In this document: in pieces, positions 19,373 to 28,503 of the stretch | Layout: every line of letters starts with the position of its first letter | Position numbering within the stretch: the first letter of the stretch is position 1 | DNA from: Hofstenia miamia | Taxonomy: Eukaryota > Xenacoelomorpha > Acoela | Direction: 5' to 3' | NCBI GenBank assembly: GCA_004352715.1 | Contig: SCFE01000097.1 | Coordinates: 1,475,692-1,504,211 of the forward strand | DNA length: 28,520 bases | Notes under the pieces: model-generated | The model's database searches: none | Seen by the model: the letters and a program-made list of their open reading frames with translations, nothing else | Told to the model about the DNA's origin: nothing | Made by a program: the position numbers and the translations under genes

Positions 19373-19594
19373 TTCTTGTGGATTCCACAAAATGCTCGAA
19401 TTTGTTGTTTCATTTGAAATATATTTTTGTGGATTCCACAAAACTTCGGAAGTGAATTTTATTGCGATTTTTTATTTTTGTGGATTCCACAAAATGCTGG
19501 AATTTGCTGTTTCACTTGTAAAATATTTTGGTGGATTCCACAAAACTTCAGAAGAGAATTGTTTAACCGTATTATTTTGGTGGATTCCACAAAA
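19373..19594. repeat. Five near-palindromes at 51-bp period
   Basis: The word TTTTGTGGATTCCACAAAA (a palindrome but for the central base, with small variations at its left side) occurs five times. The cores GTGGATTCCAC start at 19378, 19429, 19480, 19531 and 19580, giving spacings of 51, 51, 51 and 49. The spacers alternate between two types: AATGCTSGAATTTGYTG after copies 1 and 3, ACTTCRGAAGWGAATT after copies 2 and 4. The true unit is therefore a dimer of 102 bp. The frames reading through it (for example WIPQN repeats) are by-products of the 17-codon period. It is not a CRISPR: the setting is eukaryotic and the spacers are repeated. Confidence 0.95.
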
Positions 19595-20955
19595 TATTTG
19601 AAGTTTTTGAAACTAAAGCATTAATAAAAAAATGGAAAATGTGATTCATTCCATTTTTATGTGAATCTATGTTAAATTAAAAAAAACTATTAAAATTAGT
19701 CAAATAATTGACAGCAATGACAACACGAGAGTATCCTGTTTTCTAAGTATCATGAAATAGTTGTTAGCTCATTTATGCCCTACCATATCCCAAATTGTCG
19801 TAACTACAGTAATAGTAATAAAGTAAATTGTTTGCATTTATAATGTTTTTGAGCTAAAAATGCATTTCAACTGATAACATAGTTCGGTTTCCAAAATCGT
19901 TTTGGACTCATTTCTGCAAAATTTTAGTTACAACCAATTGATGTTAAAGTCACTATACATATACATTCTGTAAAAATGACTTCCTTACTATGAAAGACAT
20001 TGCTTTTTAATTAAGTTCAAAAAACTTTTACTGGTCTTCAATTATATTTATTACATACTTTTTGATCTACATGTAATTTATAAAAAATTTATATTCAATT
20101 AGGAATTTTTTAACATATATCAAAATGAAATTAAATAAATCACGCTTGCAAATTATAATTAAAGGCACTCATTTTTTGTCAAAACACAAAGATATGATAG
20201 ACCACTAAATTAGGTTTTAGGAAAGGGGCGGCGTCACCCCCTTTTTTCAAAAAACCATCTAAACACTATGAAATTGCAATTTTTTGTGTGAATATTGTGA
20301 AAAAATTTTTTTAGTGCTTTTTATAAGATAAACACATTTTTCAAAATTTTCTCTCCCATGTATAAAAGTCGTCTTAGAAAGACTAGCCTTCATATGTATG
20401 AATGTAAACCTTAAAGTTTTTGTTAAGAACTTCATAAATCATTGGGGTTTTGCCAATTTGACTAGATTTTGTATAACTTGCAAATATACAAATGTGTTAT
20501 ATTTTTAGGAAAAAAATTGAACCGCACTCTTTGAAATTTTCTAGGATATCGCCTGAAGATAACGTATGTAGTTCAAATCATTATAATCCGTAATTAACAA
20601 ATAAAACCATAACGAATTCTATCTCAATTAATTAGAGAAACAACGATTTCATAATTTTTTTGCTTTATAAAGGCAATGAAATAGTGCAAAAAATTAATTA
20701 TAGGTTGCCTTTTTAATTTTTTAATATGACATGTTAACATCACAATGCTAATTTTTATACATTAATATATTTTTGCCAGTATTTTAAATAAAGAAATCGA
20801 AAACTGAGAATTCCTTTTAGTAAGTGATTAAACTACAAAAATCACTTGAAATTTTAAGCATTACAAATTAGCATGAAAAATTTAAAAATAATCAATAGTT
20901 GGAAGCTTGTATCATAAAATGATATAAAACGAACATCTAGAAAATATTGACAAAA
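19595..20955. other. AT-rich stretch, nothing recognised
   Basis: Only a small GC patch, GGGGCGGCGTCACCCCC at about 20225, stands out. If the GCIP-like exon downstream is real, its 3' UTR would occupy the right part of this stretch on the minus strand. No perfect AATAAA is evident there. Confidence 0.35.
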
Positions 20956-20959
20956 TAAG

Positions 20960-21245
20960 TCATTGCTTAACGGAATCAATAAATGAATTGATAAGAGTGA
21001 TATTGTGCTCAAGTGTTTTTTCCAAAACGGAAATGTAATTTGAGTCATTCTTATAAAAGTTGTTTGAAACCAGACATTGCACTACGTTGGTCACTGCAAT
21101 CTCAACATTGTGAGCCTCCTTCTTTACACATTCAACTCTTCGAGGGGGATAGAGAGTGAGGATAAATTCATCAGTGGCAGGACTAAGAGAAGACACCTTG
21201 TTCAAGACTTCATCACATGCTGCTATAGAATTGTCTTCAGAGGTA
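20960..21245 (-). CDS. Terminal exon resembling cyclin-D1-binding protein 1 (GCIP)
   Basis: The minus-strand frame encodes about 95 residues to a stop at 20960-20962: AACDEVLNKVSSLSPATDEF, ILTLYPPRRVECVKKEA, then a helical tail LEKTLEHNITLINSFIDSVK. It fits the C-terminal pattern of the GCIP/CCNDBP1 family ('d.lSP.vDdl.lslYPP.....v...a..l...l......', ending 'i..ci..i..l'). That protein is a helical regulator binding cyclin D and other helix-loop-helix partners. Possible 3' splice sites are TTTAG before 21245 and CTATAG before 21222. The codon content is richer and less biased than the flanks, and no stop interrupts it. It could be a retrocopy fragment instead of a host exon. The family call rests on recalled pattern similarity. 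Confidence 0.5.
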
Positions 21246-21626
21246 CTAAAGCAACATTTAGAAATATACACAATATTTAAGAAGTAAACAGATAATCACA
21301 TAAAAATTACATTTTAGAAAGATAATTTGGAATAAACATGCTGAATTAGTTATTTTTTATTCTTTTTAATTGTTTCAATTCTAAGGTGGCTTGATAATAA
21401 GTTACTTCCACCTTCCGGAATTAGGAAACCATGTTGAATCTATATGTCAAGGTGAACATTGTGAATTGGGAATATTTCATGATATCTATTTCAAATACCG
21501 ATTAAATTAATGTAAATATTATATATCTGCATAAAGAACACTTCTATAAATAAAACACAGTATTACAAAGACAAAATTAAGTGGACTATTTCATTTCAGT
21601 GTTCTGATTTATATTGAAAATCTTAC

Positions 21627-21691
21627 CATGCTTGAAAGCATTGTTAATGGCAAGGTTCTTATTTTTACCACATTCGCCCATCATCTTCTCA
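21627..21691 (-). CDS. Possible upstream exon of the GCIP-like gene
   Basis: On the minus strand GAGAAGATGATGGGCGAATG continues to AAGCATG|GTAAGA, a strong 5' splice site (donor GT at 21625-21626). CTCAG before 21691 could be the acceptor. The frame EKMMGECGKNKNLAINNAFK joins in phase to the terminal exon only if the inner acceptor at 21222/21223 is used. I do not recognise the peptide. Confidence 0.2.
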
Positions 21692-21701
21692 CTGAGTATG
21701 A

Positions 21702-21878
21702 AACATACAAAATTGCTTTGTGAGGACGACAGAACACAATTCAGCACAATTTAGTGTTCGTTATTTATGTCAATATGCTGGAATGTTGTCATTAGAAAGA
21801 AATTTGCTTTGTAATGAACTTCATCATGCAACAAAACATTTCAATTCAAGTAGACGCATCGGTGGAGATATTAAGTAA
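21702..21878 (+). CDS. Unrecognised open segment
   Basis: Fifty-eight codons without an early start read NIQNCFVRTTEHNSAQFSVR, YLCQYAGMLSLERNLLCNEL, HHATKHFNSSRRIGGDIK, stop. The composition (Cys, His, Arg, Glu) is unlike random AT-rich translation. A donor-like CATCAG|GTATGT lies 10 bases after the stop. It may be a decayed transposase exon or a host exon with a late mutation. No family is assigned. Confidence 0.25.
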   Translation, partial: NIQNCFVRTTEHNSAQFSVRYLCQYAGMLSLERNLLCNELHHATKHFNSSRRIGGDIK

Positions 21879-21889
21879 TTTCCATCAGG

Positions 21890-22308
21890 TATGTGTGGTA
21901 ATTATACTTTGAATATAAAGTCAAAATTCATTACTATCAGATTCAGAACGAATGATATTGGGAAAAACAGGTTTACCATTCACTAACAAATATGAAAAGC
22001 AGAAATTGATGTAAAACTACTGATGGGAGTCCACAAATCCTGGTGCAATGGAGCAGCCCTATATCAGCTAATATTGATGATACATTTGTTCTATTCTGAC
22101 CTGGTAGAAGAAAAGTTTGTGTATGATGATTTGCAAAAATTGGGTGCTTTTGGACATATTTTGCTGAATCATAATTTAATGATATTGCCCAATATGATTG
22201 TTCTGTTTGTCTATATATCTATATCATAATATATGCGGATTAGTCGTAAAACTGATTCAGGGAAAGAATTCACGCTTGTTAATGCAGAACATTATAGTAT
22301 TTGGAATA
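21890..22308. other. AT-rich stretch left of the Tc1 element
   Basis: A plus frame at 22023-22229 is open but has no recognisable domain and no splice context that convinces me. Confidence 0.3.
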
Positions 22309-22310
22309 TA

Positions 22311-23962
22311 CAGTGCCCGAAATAATTATAGAACATTCTGCCTTTTTAACTATAACTTTCTGCTTTTAGATCTACACTTGACGTATTTATCTTGAATGGA
22401 CTCTCAATAGTATTTTCATTTCTCATTGAATACTTAAATTCATATATTTGAGTATAATTAGCATTTTTCATATTTCTATATTTGTTTTTAACATTATGTG
22501 ATAACCCACAAATTTTTCTCGCTATCTATGTCACTTAGTTAATCGATTCCTTTGAATTTAAAGTTGATAGCGTGTCAGAAAACTTCATTTGCATTGAAAT
22601 CTAGTAAAGTTAAGACTAGTATTTTCGTGATGCCTAAGAAAAATGAAATTCCAGAGTCCAAGAGGAAGAGGGCACAAATCGTTGCTTTAATGCTGTTTAC
22701 AAACCAAACGCATTCGTCAATAACAAAGAACCTTGGAATGTCCCACCTAACAGTAACAAAGGTGATAAATCAGTTCAAGAAGACTGGATCTTATTCTGTC
22801 GGAAGGCACACCTGGGCGAAGGAGAAAGACTACTAAAAGAAATGAATCTGTTATTTGTCGCCAAGCATCGATCGTCCATTTTGACTGCTCTCAAATAGAA
22901 AGAAACGTTGATTTTGCTATAATTGATGTCTCAACAAGAACCATTCAACGTCGACTACATGAGAAGTATGGACCAGCAAGAAACCCATCCAAGAAACCTC
23001 TGTTGACTGCCGTTATGAGACAGAAACGTCTGCAATTCTCCTACAAATATCGTCATTGGAATGCGATGAATTGGCGTCGTGAATCGACTTTTCAAATGTT
23101 GAATTAAACTAATACTTTTGTTCTACGATTGCCTGGTGCTTCACCTTCAAATCCCAGATACACAGTGAAAACCATGAGACATTGTCTCATACAAACAAAG
23201 CGGAGCTCTTACATTTCTAAATGTTGGTCATCGGTGAACGTGGCTGGAAATTTGGACATCTTACAGGAGAAGTTGTCACAATTTATGAATATCTGTGAGA
23301 CCCAGATTTTCCAAAATGACAAAGCCCCTTGTCATATGGCTCGGAAGGTGACAGAATGGATGACGCTCAATGGGATTCAAGTCTTGGAGTGGCCCGGGAA
23401 TTCTCCAGACTTGAATCCCATTGAGAAATAATGGAAATTTTTGAAACGTCGCCTTCGTGAGGTTTCTTACACGAACACGTCGGATTTCAAAAAAGCTTGG
23501 TGTTTGGAGATCCCAAGTGATTATTACCACAGACTGATTGACAGTATGCCCCGAAGGATCACAAGTGTTATTCAAAAAATAGATATCCTACAAAGTATTG
23601 ATAGCAACAGAATTTTGATATGTAAGCTTTGTTGATCTTTATAACTAGAGTTAGTCAGATTTTTCTACAAAATGTTCTTTGATGGAACAAATTGAAAACA
23701 CAGCTTTCGAAAATACACAAATTTCATGAACGAAAGTTCTTTTTTACATCCAAACTTAACAGAACCACTATGGTCCTGTCTATGTAAATTTTGTATCAGG
23801 GCAATATAACAGAAACAAAATAATCCCAAAACATTTTTTTTCGATCAAAAATAACCCGTATCATTTTCTGATTACAAAAATCCTACGATAGTTAGAATTG
23901 CAGTCATGTACATAAAAAATGACTTGATATAAGAAAATGTTCTATAATTATGTCGGGCACTG
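22311..23962 (+). mobile_element. Complete Tc1-family transposon (1652 bp)
   Basis: The terminal inverted repeats start CAGTGCCCGAAATAATTATA on the left and CAGTGCCCGACATAATTATA (reverse complement) on the right, and agree for about 27 bases with one mismatch. TA target duplications sit at 22309-22310 and 23963-23964. The length is normal for Tc1 elements with one transposase gene. The transposase is disrupted. Confidence 0.95.
22630..23635 (+). pseudogene. Tc1-family DD34E transposase, broken
   Basis: It starts MPKKNEIPESKRKRAQIVAL with the paired helix-turn-helix (HSSITKNLGMSHLTVTKVIN). A frameshift at about 22806 leads into the linker with GRRRKTTKRNESVICRQAS and the second DNA-binding part (RTIQRRLHEKYGPARNPSKK). 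The first catalytic block should read 'vlFSDESkF' but is NWRRESTFQML followed by a stop, so the first Asp is lost. The region after PGASPSNPRYTVKTMRH, where the family has 'vmvWGcfs..G', is scrambled. The second Asp is kept in FQNDKAPCHMARKV and the Glu in GNSPDLNPIEK, 34 residues apart, which defines DD34E. A stop follows that Glu, and the C-terminus ends LIDSMPRRITSVIQK. The frame chosen from 22552 is an upstream extension; the family start is at 22630. Confidence 0.9.
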
Positions 23963-23964
23963 TA

Positions 23965-24440
23965 TGCTTACTTTTTCGTACGTTTATTGTGCAATAACCG
24001 TTGTTCCTTGTTTGATGTCAATTGTCATTAAATATTGAAATAATACCTCATTTTTATTTAATGTTAAAAATACAAGAGTTCAAGTCTCGGGTGCATTATC
24101 CAGAAGATGCGTTTTTACAGCCAAATTCTCGAGAAATGTGTGGAAAATACTCAAGGACGTTGCGAAGAAACGAAATCCAAAAATTGGACGATTTACATAT
24201 AGGAATCGAAGGAAAAAATAACCAAAGATATTCAAGTAAATTTTATGGACTCAATTTAAGAGCGCTTAGAGAGGTAATGCAAGTCGCGATAAACTTATTG
24301 ACTAGATTATGTGAAAGCCAGATATCTCTTCTCTAATCTAATGTAAATTTGTGTTTTTCGTTCCAGTTATTGTAATCTATGTTCTTCTCATTTTCATTTT
24401 TTCGAACTGAGCTATAATAATAATTGAAGAAATTAATGTT
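23965..24440 (+). other. Stretch with one unassigned open frame
   Basis: The plus frame 24022-24336 holds a charged core: EFKSRVHYPEDAFLQPNSRE, MCGKYSRTLRRNEIQKLDDL, HIGIEGKNNQRYSSKFYGLN. A possible donor is AGAGAG|GTAATG at about 24274. It has protein-like composition, unlike its flanks, and could be a single exon or transposon debris. No domain is recognised. Confidence 0.25.
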
Positions 24441-24560
24441 AAAAATTGGGCACTGAGCAACAACAAGGTAGCAACAGAAGGCAGTACTACTCTTAGGAAA
24501 GCTCTCAGATTCCCTGATGACTTTCCTGAGCGGAGAGTCACCCCAGTACGCTAGCTGCTG
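24441..24560. other. GC-richer patch of unknown origin
   Basis: About 120 bp of near-balanced composition in AT-rich DNA. It is open on both strands: plus LRKALRFPDDFPERRVTP, minus QLAYWGDSPLRKVIRESESF. It may be an exon, a SINE body or a structured RNA. I cannot decide. The following bases to about 24960 show nothing. Confidence 0.25.
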
Positions 24561-25015
24561 CGAAAAAGAAAGAAATAATAATAATAAATCACTCAATTAA
24601 ATTATTGACTACATATGTGTGCAATGTGCATTATAACAGGTAACATCATTATTCTATATGCATGAAAGCAGGAACTACGTGATTAATTACTGGATGCGAC
24701 ACAAATCTTCGCAGCGAACTATATTTCAAATTTAGGCCATCAAGCGAATTCTCCCCGTGATTTGATAACAATAATTACTAGCAGAAAAAGCAGAAAAGAG
24801 AAGAAAAAACAGATTTTTGTAAAATCAGGCAAAAAAGCACAATTTTCATGGTGCTCAGCAACATGTTTAAAAGCTGTGAATTGTAAATAATTCCGAATTA
24901 ATTCGTTAACCTTTGCTCCGCACTAAAAACAACAACACACCCGGCACCGTTACCTCCTTAGCATGGGGTATGCATTGTTCGCCTAAAAATTTTTCGCCCA
25001 TTGGACCTTTGGCCA

Positions 25016-25668
25016 ATTTAGACTATTCGCCCAATGAATTTTTTTATATATATATATATATATNNNNNNNNNNNNNNNNNNNNNNNNNNNNNNNNNNNNN
25101 NNNNNNNNNNNNNNNNNNNNNNNNNNNNNNNNNNNNNNNNNNNNNNNNNNNNNNNNNNNNNNNNNNNNNNNNNNNNNNNNNNNNNNNNNNNNNNNNNNNN
25201 NNNNNNNNNNNNNNNNNNNNNNNNNNNNNNNNNNNNNNNNNNNNNNNNNNNNNNNNNNNNNNNNNNNNNNNNNNNNNNNNNNNNNNNNNNNNNNNNNNNN
25301 NNNNNNNNNNNNNNNNNNNNNNNNNNNNNNNNNNNNNNNNNNNNNNNNNNNNNNNNNNNNNNNNNNNNNNNNNNNNNNNNNNNNNNNNNNNNNNNNNNNN
25401 NNNNNNNNNNNNNNNNNNNNNNNNNNNNNNNATATATATATATATATATATACTCACTAATACTCGCTAATACATCAAAGCTGATTGTAACTTTCTAAAA
25501 TTAGTATGATTATATGTTTGACCCACAAAAAAGGAAAACAAATATTTCGAAAAGTTTGTTTATGTTATTGGGTGAGACAAATATTGGGCGAAAGTCCCAT
25601 TGTGCGAGAAATCGAATTGGGGAAAGAATAGTTTTGGGCCAAAAATTCATTGGGCGAATAGTCTAAAT
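25016..25668. mobile_element. Foldback/MITE-like element with 28-bp perfect inverted repeat
   Basis: The arms 25016-25043 and 25641-25668 are exact reverse complements (core GACTATTCGCCCAATGAA). Related words TTCGCCC/GGGCGAA recur on both sides of the gap (for example 24987, 25001, 25027, 25587, 25651), so a subterminal repeat array extends beyond the arms. The centre is (TA)n with a 368-N gap. No coding region. The family is unknown to me. Confidence 0.65.
25064..25431. other. 368-N gap inside (TA)n
   Basis: TA repeat on both sides; T stays on odd coordinates, so the repeat phase is preserved across the gap. Confidence 0.95.
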
Positions 25669-25728
25669 GTAGTAAATGAAGTAATCCTTGTAAAACAGCT
25701 GGTAATATTGTTAAATGAAGTATTATTA

Positions 25729-26197
25729 CCATATTTACCCGTGTATAAACCGCATCCGTAGATAAGCCGCACCCTGAGTTTGGGAGAAGATTCTTAGGAA
25801 CAAAGTTTCTTGAGCAAAATAGAAATTCACAAGCACTGAATCAATGAAACATTTATTTACATTGTTCAGATATTTCTTACAACTTTGAAGTAAAAAAGCT
25901 GCTATTCCACGATTAAGATATCCTATCTTAATACATTAAGTAAAACTATAAACCTATATAGATCTTGTAGGCTGTACTTAAAAGGATTCTAATCTAAATT
26001 GTTCGTCTTTTAAACAAGGATATTATTTTACTTTAATGAATATTACAGCAAGATCCCTTACTTTAGTTTACAATATATGTGCAAATTAGGTATCTTCGCG
26101 AGATGTTTTTCAAGTGTTTCCGGAGATAAGCCGCAATCCCACTTTGGGGGCAATTTTTCGTGGAAAAAGGTGCGGCTTATACACGGGGAAAAACGGT
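25729..26197. mobile_element. MITE with 'CCCGTGTATAAGCCGCACC' ends
   Basis: The left end CCATATTTACCCGTGTATAA continues ACCGCA; the right end, reverse-complemented, reads ACCGTTTTTCCCCGTGTATA and continues AGCCGCACC. GATAAGCCGCA is repeated subterminally on both sides (about 25762 and 26124). The element is bordered by ATTA (25725-25728 and 26198-26201), a plausible 4-bp or TA-centred target duplication. No coding frame in 469 bp. Such 'GTATAAGCCGCACC' repeats are widespread in animal genomes. Confidence 0.7.
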
Positions 26198-26923
26198 ATT
26201 AATATTATTATTATTGTTTGTCGGGATTTGTTAGTTACAGGTAAACTTAATTGCTAATTTTTTCCATAAAATTTTGTAATAAATTCTTGTCCTTGAAGCT
26301 GGGAGAATGAGAAAACCCCGGTATTTGTTCGATATTTAACTATTTTTAGGAAAAATCAGCTGCTCTTTTACCCTCCTCTGTGGCTTGTGTGCGATCACTA
26401 AATCGCTTGAAACGCACAATTAAGCACCCGCTTCCCCAAAATTCATCGGATTAGAACATTCCAGATTCATTTTCAAACACTATTACTAAGGAAAGATTTT
26501 TTTATATCAAGGTGATGTATCTGGTCAATCTGTTGTCATATTCGCTTCAGATTTCTCTGTGAAAAAGTTTATGGAATCTTCTATAATAGCTGGAGATGGA
26601 ACATTTAAGACTGTACCGAGAATGTTTAACCAATTTTACTCCTTGAATTACTTTTATCAAGGAAAACTTCTCCCAGCAGTTTTTTGCTTATGCAGCCATC
26701 GCAATTCAGAAACTTACAAATTTATTTTAAGATCAATTTTATCATATGCTGTTAGTTTGAGCATATTTAAGACGCTACAGTGCATTTTGCTAGACTTCTA
26801 GATGGCAATGCACAGTGCAATTGACGCAGAGATGCCATTTCTAAATGTAAGAGGATGTCTTTTTCATTACTCCCAAGCTCTTCTTCGAAAAATTAAGGAG
26901 CTTGAACATATTTCATTATTCAG

Positions 26924-26963
26924 GTATTCATTGAGTCTCCACAACATAAATCACATTTTTCAG
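26924..26963 (+). other. 40-bp intron in MULE gene
   Basis: Donor TTATTCAG|GTATTC and acceptor TTTTTCAG|GCATAA. Splicing restores AG+G (Arg) and continues the MULE domain LFR|HNSILRF without a stop. The unspliced reading meets a stop. Confidence 0.6.
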
Positions 26964-27118
26964 GCATAATTCGATTTTGCGCTTTGCAGTGCGTATCTGC
27001 ATGGCTTTAGCCTTTTTACCATGTGACGAGATTGAACAATCCTTGATATTGCTGCAGAACATTGTTCACGAGTCCTCTTTTAGTGAAAGACTGGATTATT
27101 TTTTTCATATTTTGAGAG

Positions 27119-27197
27119 GTAAATTCAGTAATTTTTGTCAAATGATATGCTGTTGAGTTCTCTCCAATATAAAAAATCATATTTAGATATTGATTAG
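27119..27197 (+). other. 79-bp intron in MULE gene
   Basis: Donor TTGAGAG|GTAAAT and acceptor TGATTAG|CAACAG. The split codon G+CA is in phase with the downstream frame TVGVNKWCIWRANIRKSNDI. Confidence 0.45.
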
Positions 27198-27699
27198 CAA
27201 CAGTTGGCGTAAACAAGTGGTGTATTTGGCGTGCTAATATCCGCAAAAGCAATGACATTGAGGGCTGGCATTATGCAATGCAACACTTAATGGGCTTTTT
27301 CCATCCAAATGTTAATAATTTTTGTAAATGGATGGTGGCTGAAGAACATCGATCACGTCAAATCGTTTCACAAATTGATGCTGGTCAGATGGTAAAATCA
27401 AAGAATAAAATATACACTAAATTAAAAATCGCATTAGATTGTTAATGGATAAGAATAGTTTAAGGTATTTTAAGTACAATATCACTAGTTTATATTGAAA
27501 TTAGTGAAATTTGACGCAGTCAATATATTCGTGGCATTTGCTACAACTTAGAAAATTTGCCATTTCAATCAGTTGGGGATGAGGATTCATCAACTGATGT
27601 TCAAATTTCTACCGGTACTTTTAATTGGGATGGATTCGATCAAATCCTTTTAGATGGAATTTTATCTTCTCCAATAGACAACCAAGATACTAGTACTGG

Positions 27700-27771
27700 G
27701 TATCTAGTAGATTCCATTTTTACAATAAGCTGATATTAAATGTTATGTTACTATTATCTAGTATATTTTAG
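27700..27771 (+). other. 72-bp intron before the RING exon
   Basis: Donor AGTACTGG|GTATCT and acceptor TATTTTAG|CTTATC. The split codon GG+C gives Gly and joins the MULE C-terminal tail (SPIDNQDTST) in frame to LSPRCNICL of the RING domain, the main evidence that both belong to one protein. Confidence 0.6.
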
Positions 27772-27961
27772 CTTATCACCTAGATGTAATATATGTCTTA
27801 GTAATTCGTTACATGAGAATTGGGCGCTAGATCCTTGTGGCCATACGAATATATGCACTTCTTGCAAAGAATTACTATTCGATGATAATGAAGATGAAGA
27901 CAAAAACTGTCCATTATACAGAAGACTTGTTTCCAACGTGATTCGATTATTTTGTAATTGA
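27772..27961 (+). CDS. RING-finger exon (C3HC4-like, last ligand lost)
   Basis: The exon encodes LSPRCNICLSNSLHENWALD, then PCGHTNICTSCKELL, an acidic loop FDDNEDEDKN, CPLYRRLVSNVIRLF and a stop. Ligands are C-x2-C, C-x-H-x2-C-x2-C and CP, as in C-terminal RING domains of E3 ubiquitin ligases. The final 'CPxC' cysteine is Tyr (codon TAC at 27917-27919), one transition from TGC. RING domains bind E2 enzymes and promote ubiquitin transfer; loss of a zinc ligand would probably impair this. AATAAA at 28047-28052 is a fitting polyadenylation signal. The start at 27740 lies in the presumed intron, so the exon start was chosen by splice phase. Confidence 0.75.
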
Positions 27962-28046
27962 GGTAAGCAGTTTATAATTATTTTATATAATGAAAACGCC
28001 ATTGCTCAAAGCAAATCAAATTACTTGTTTTTGTTCTTGGATGCTT

Positions 28047-28052
28047 AATAAA
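28047..28052 (+). terminator. Polyadenylation signal for the MULE-RING transcript
   Basis: AATAAA 86 bases after the RING stop codon, at a normal distance for a 3' end. A T/GT-rich stretch (TTTCTTTTGTTACGTTG) follows. Confidence 0.5.
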
Positions 28053-28503
28053 GTATAGTTTCTTTTGTTACGTTGATGTTAAGTTATCGTTATGTTGTTA
28101 TTGTACATTTTGTTTCACCTAGTGTGTTATTATAATAATGATCAAATATGGAAATACTTTCCATTGCGTATTTCGGTTAGGTATCAAATTAAATTTTTAG
28201 GACAATAGTTAACTAATATAGTCATCAACACTAAAACGGTGGACGCACGTGCCCTTATATATATTCACTAGTGTTGAGTAATTATAGAGCTTATACTTAA
28301 ATTTTATTGAAAATCGCAGCCTATCTTTGTTCTAAAACACTGCTTCTAATAGTAGTCCGTATATCCACTGCCACTACTGCGGGCGTAATAATCCTATTTT
28401 CATTACCTTTTTTAACTACAAAAAATCTAGCTACATAGTGACATATATAAATTTCACAAATTGCACATAGCGACATGTATAATTTTTTGGTCGGACGGCG
28501 ACA
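28053..28503. other. AT-rich 3' flank, direct repeat near the end
   Basis: No gene seen. Two related words, ACATAGTGACATATATAA (about 28434) and ACATAGCGACATGTATAA (about 28465), form a short diverged direct repeat just before the terminal TA tract. Confidence 0.35.

Larger units (their letters stand above)
26350..27961 (+). pseudogene. MULE transposase - RING finger gene with introns, damaged
   Basis: Exon 1 (26350-26923) starts after TTTTTAG with EKSAALLPSSVACVRSLNRL. It has a stop (SSD-stop-NIPDSF) and a frame change at a T7 run (about 26497), then GQSVVIFASDFSVKKFMESS and IIAGDGTFKTVPRMFNQFY (catalytic Asp codon 26595). A stop at 26799 follows LLDF (second Asp, 26793), then VRGCLFHYSQALLRKIKEL. 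Intron 26924-26963 joins in phase to exon 2 (26964-27118: HNSILRFAVRICMALAFLP). Intron 27119-27197 leads to exon 3 (from 27198: NDIEGWHYAMQHLMGFFHP, catalytic Glu 27260). A poorly resolved junction leads to exon 4 (to 27699: SQYIRGICYNLENLPFQSVG). Intron 27700-27771 leads to the RING exon. The catalytic DDE set is kept. It may be a domesticated gene now dying, or a recent MULE copy. Confidence 0.75.

Noticed and set aside
19373-19594. CRISPR-like array
   Set aside because: Spacers are themselves repeated (dimeric unit), the context is eukaryotic, and no cas genes exist.
19392-19624. Two overlapping frames with WIPQN/GFHK repeats
   Set aside because: The 51-bp period is divisible by three, so the repeat stays open in several frames; no start or family supports a protein.
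23276-23575. Minus-strand frame antisense to the transposase
   Set aside because: Shadow of the Tc1 transposase; it even contains a mirror of the PDLNPIE segment owing to a local near-palindrome at about 23365-23425.
27016-27258. 80-codon minus frame over the MULE region
   Set aside because: Opposite-strand shadow of MULE exons and the 27119-27197 intron. A local inversion was considered but the plus-strand splice phases explain the region.
27754-28002. Minus frame antisense to the RING exon
   Set aside because: Shadow; the plus strand carries the ordered Cys/His ligands.
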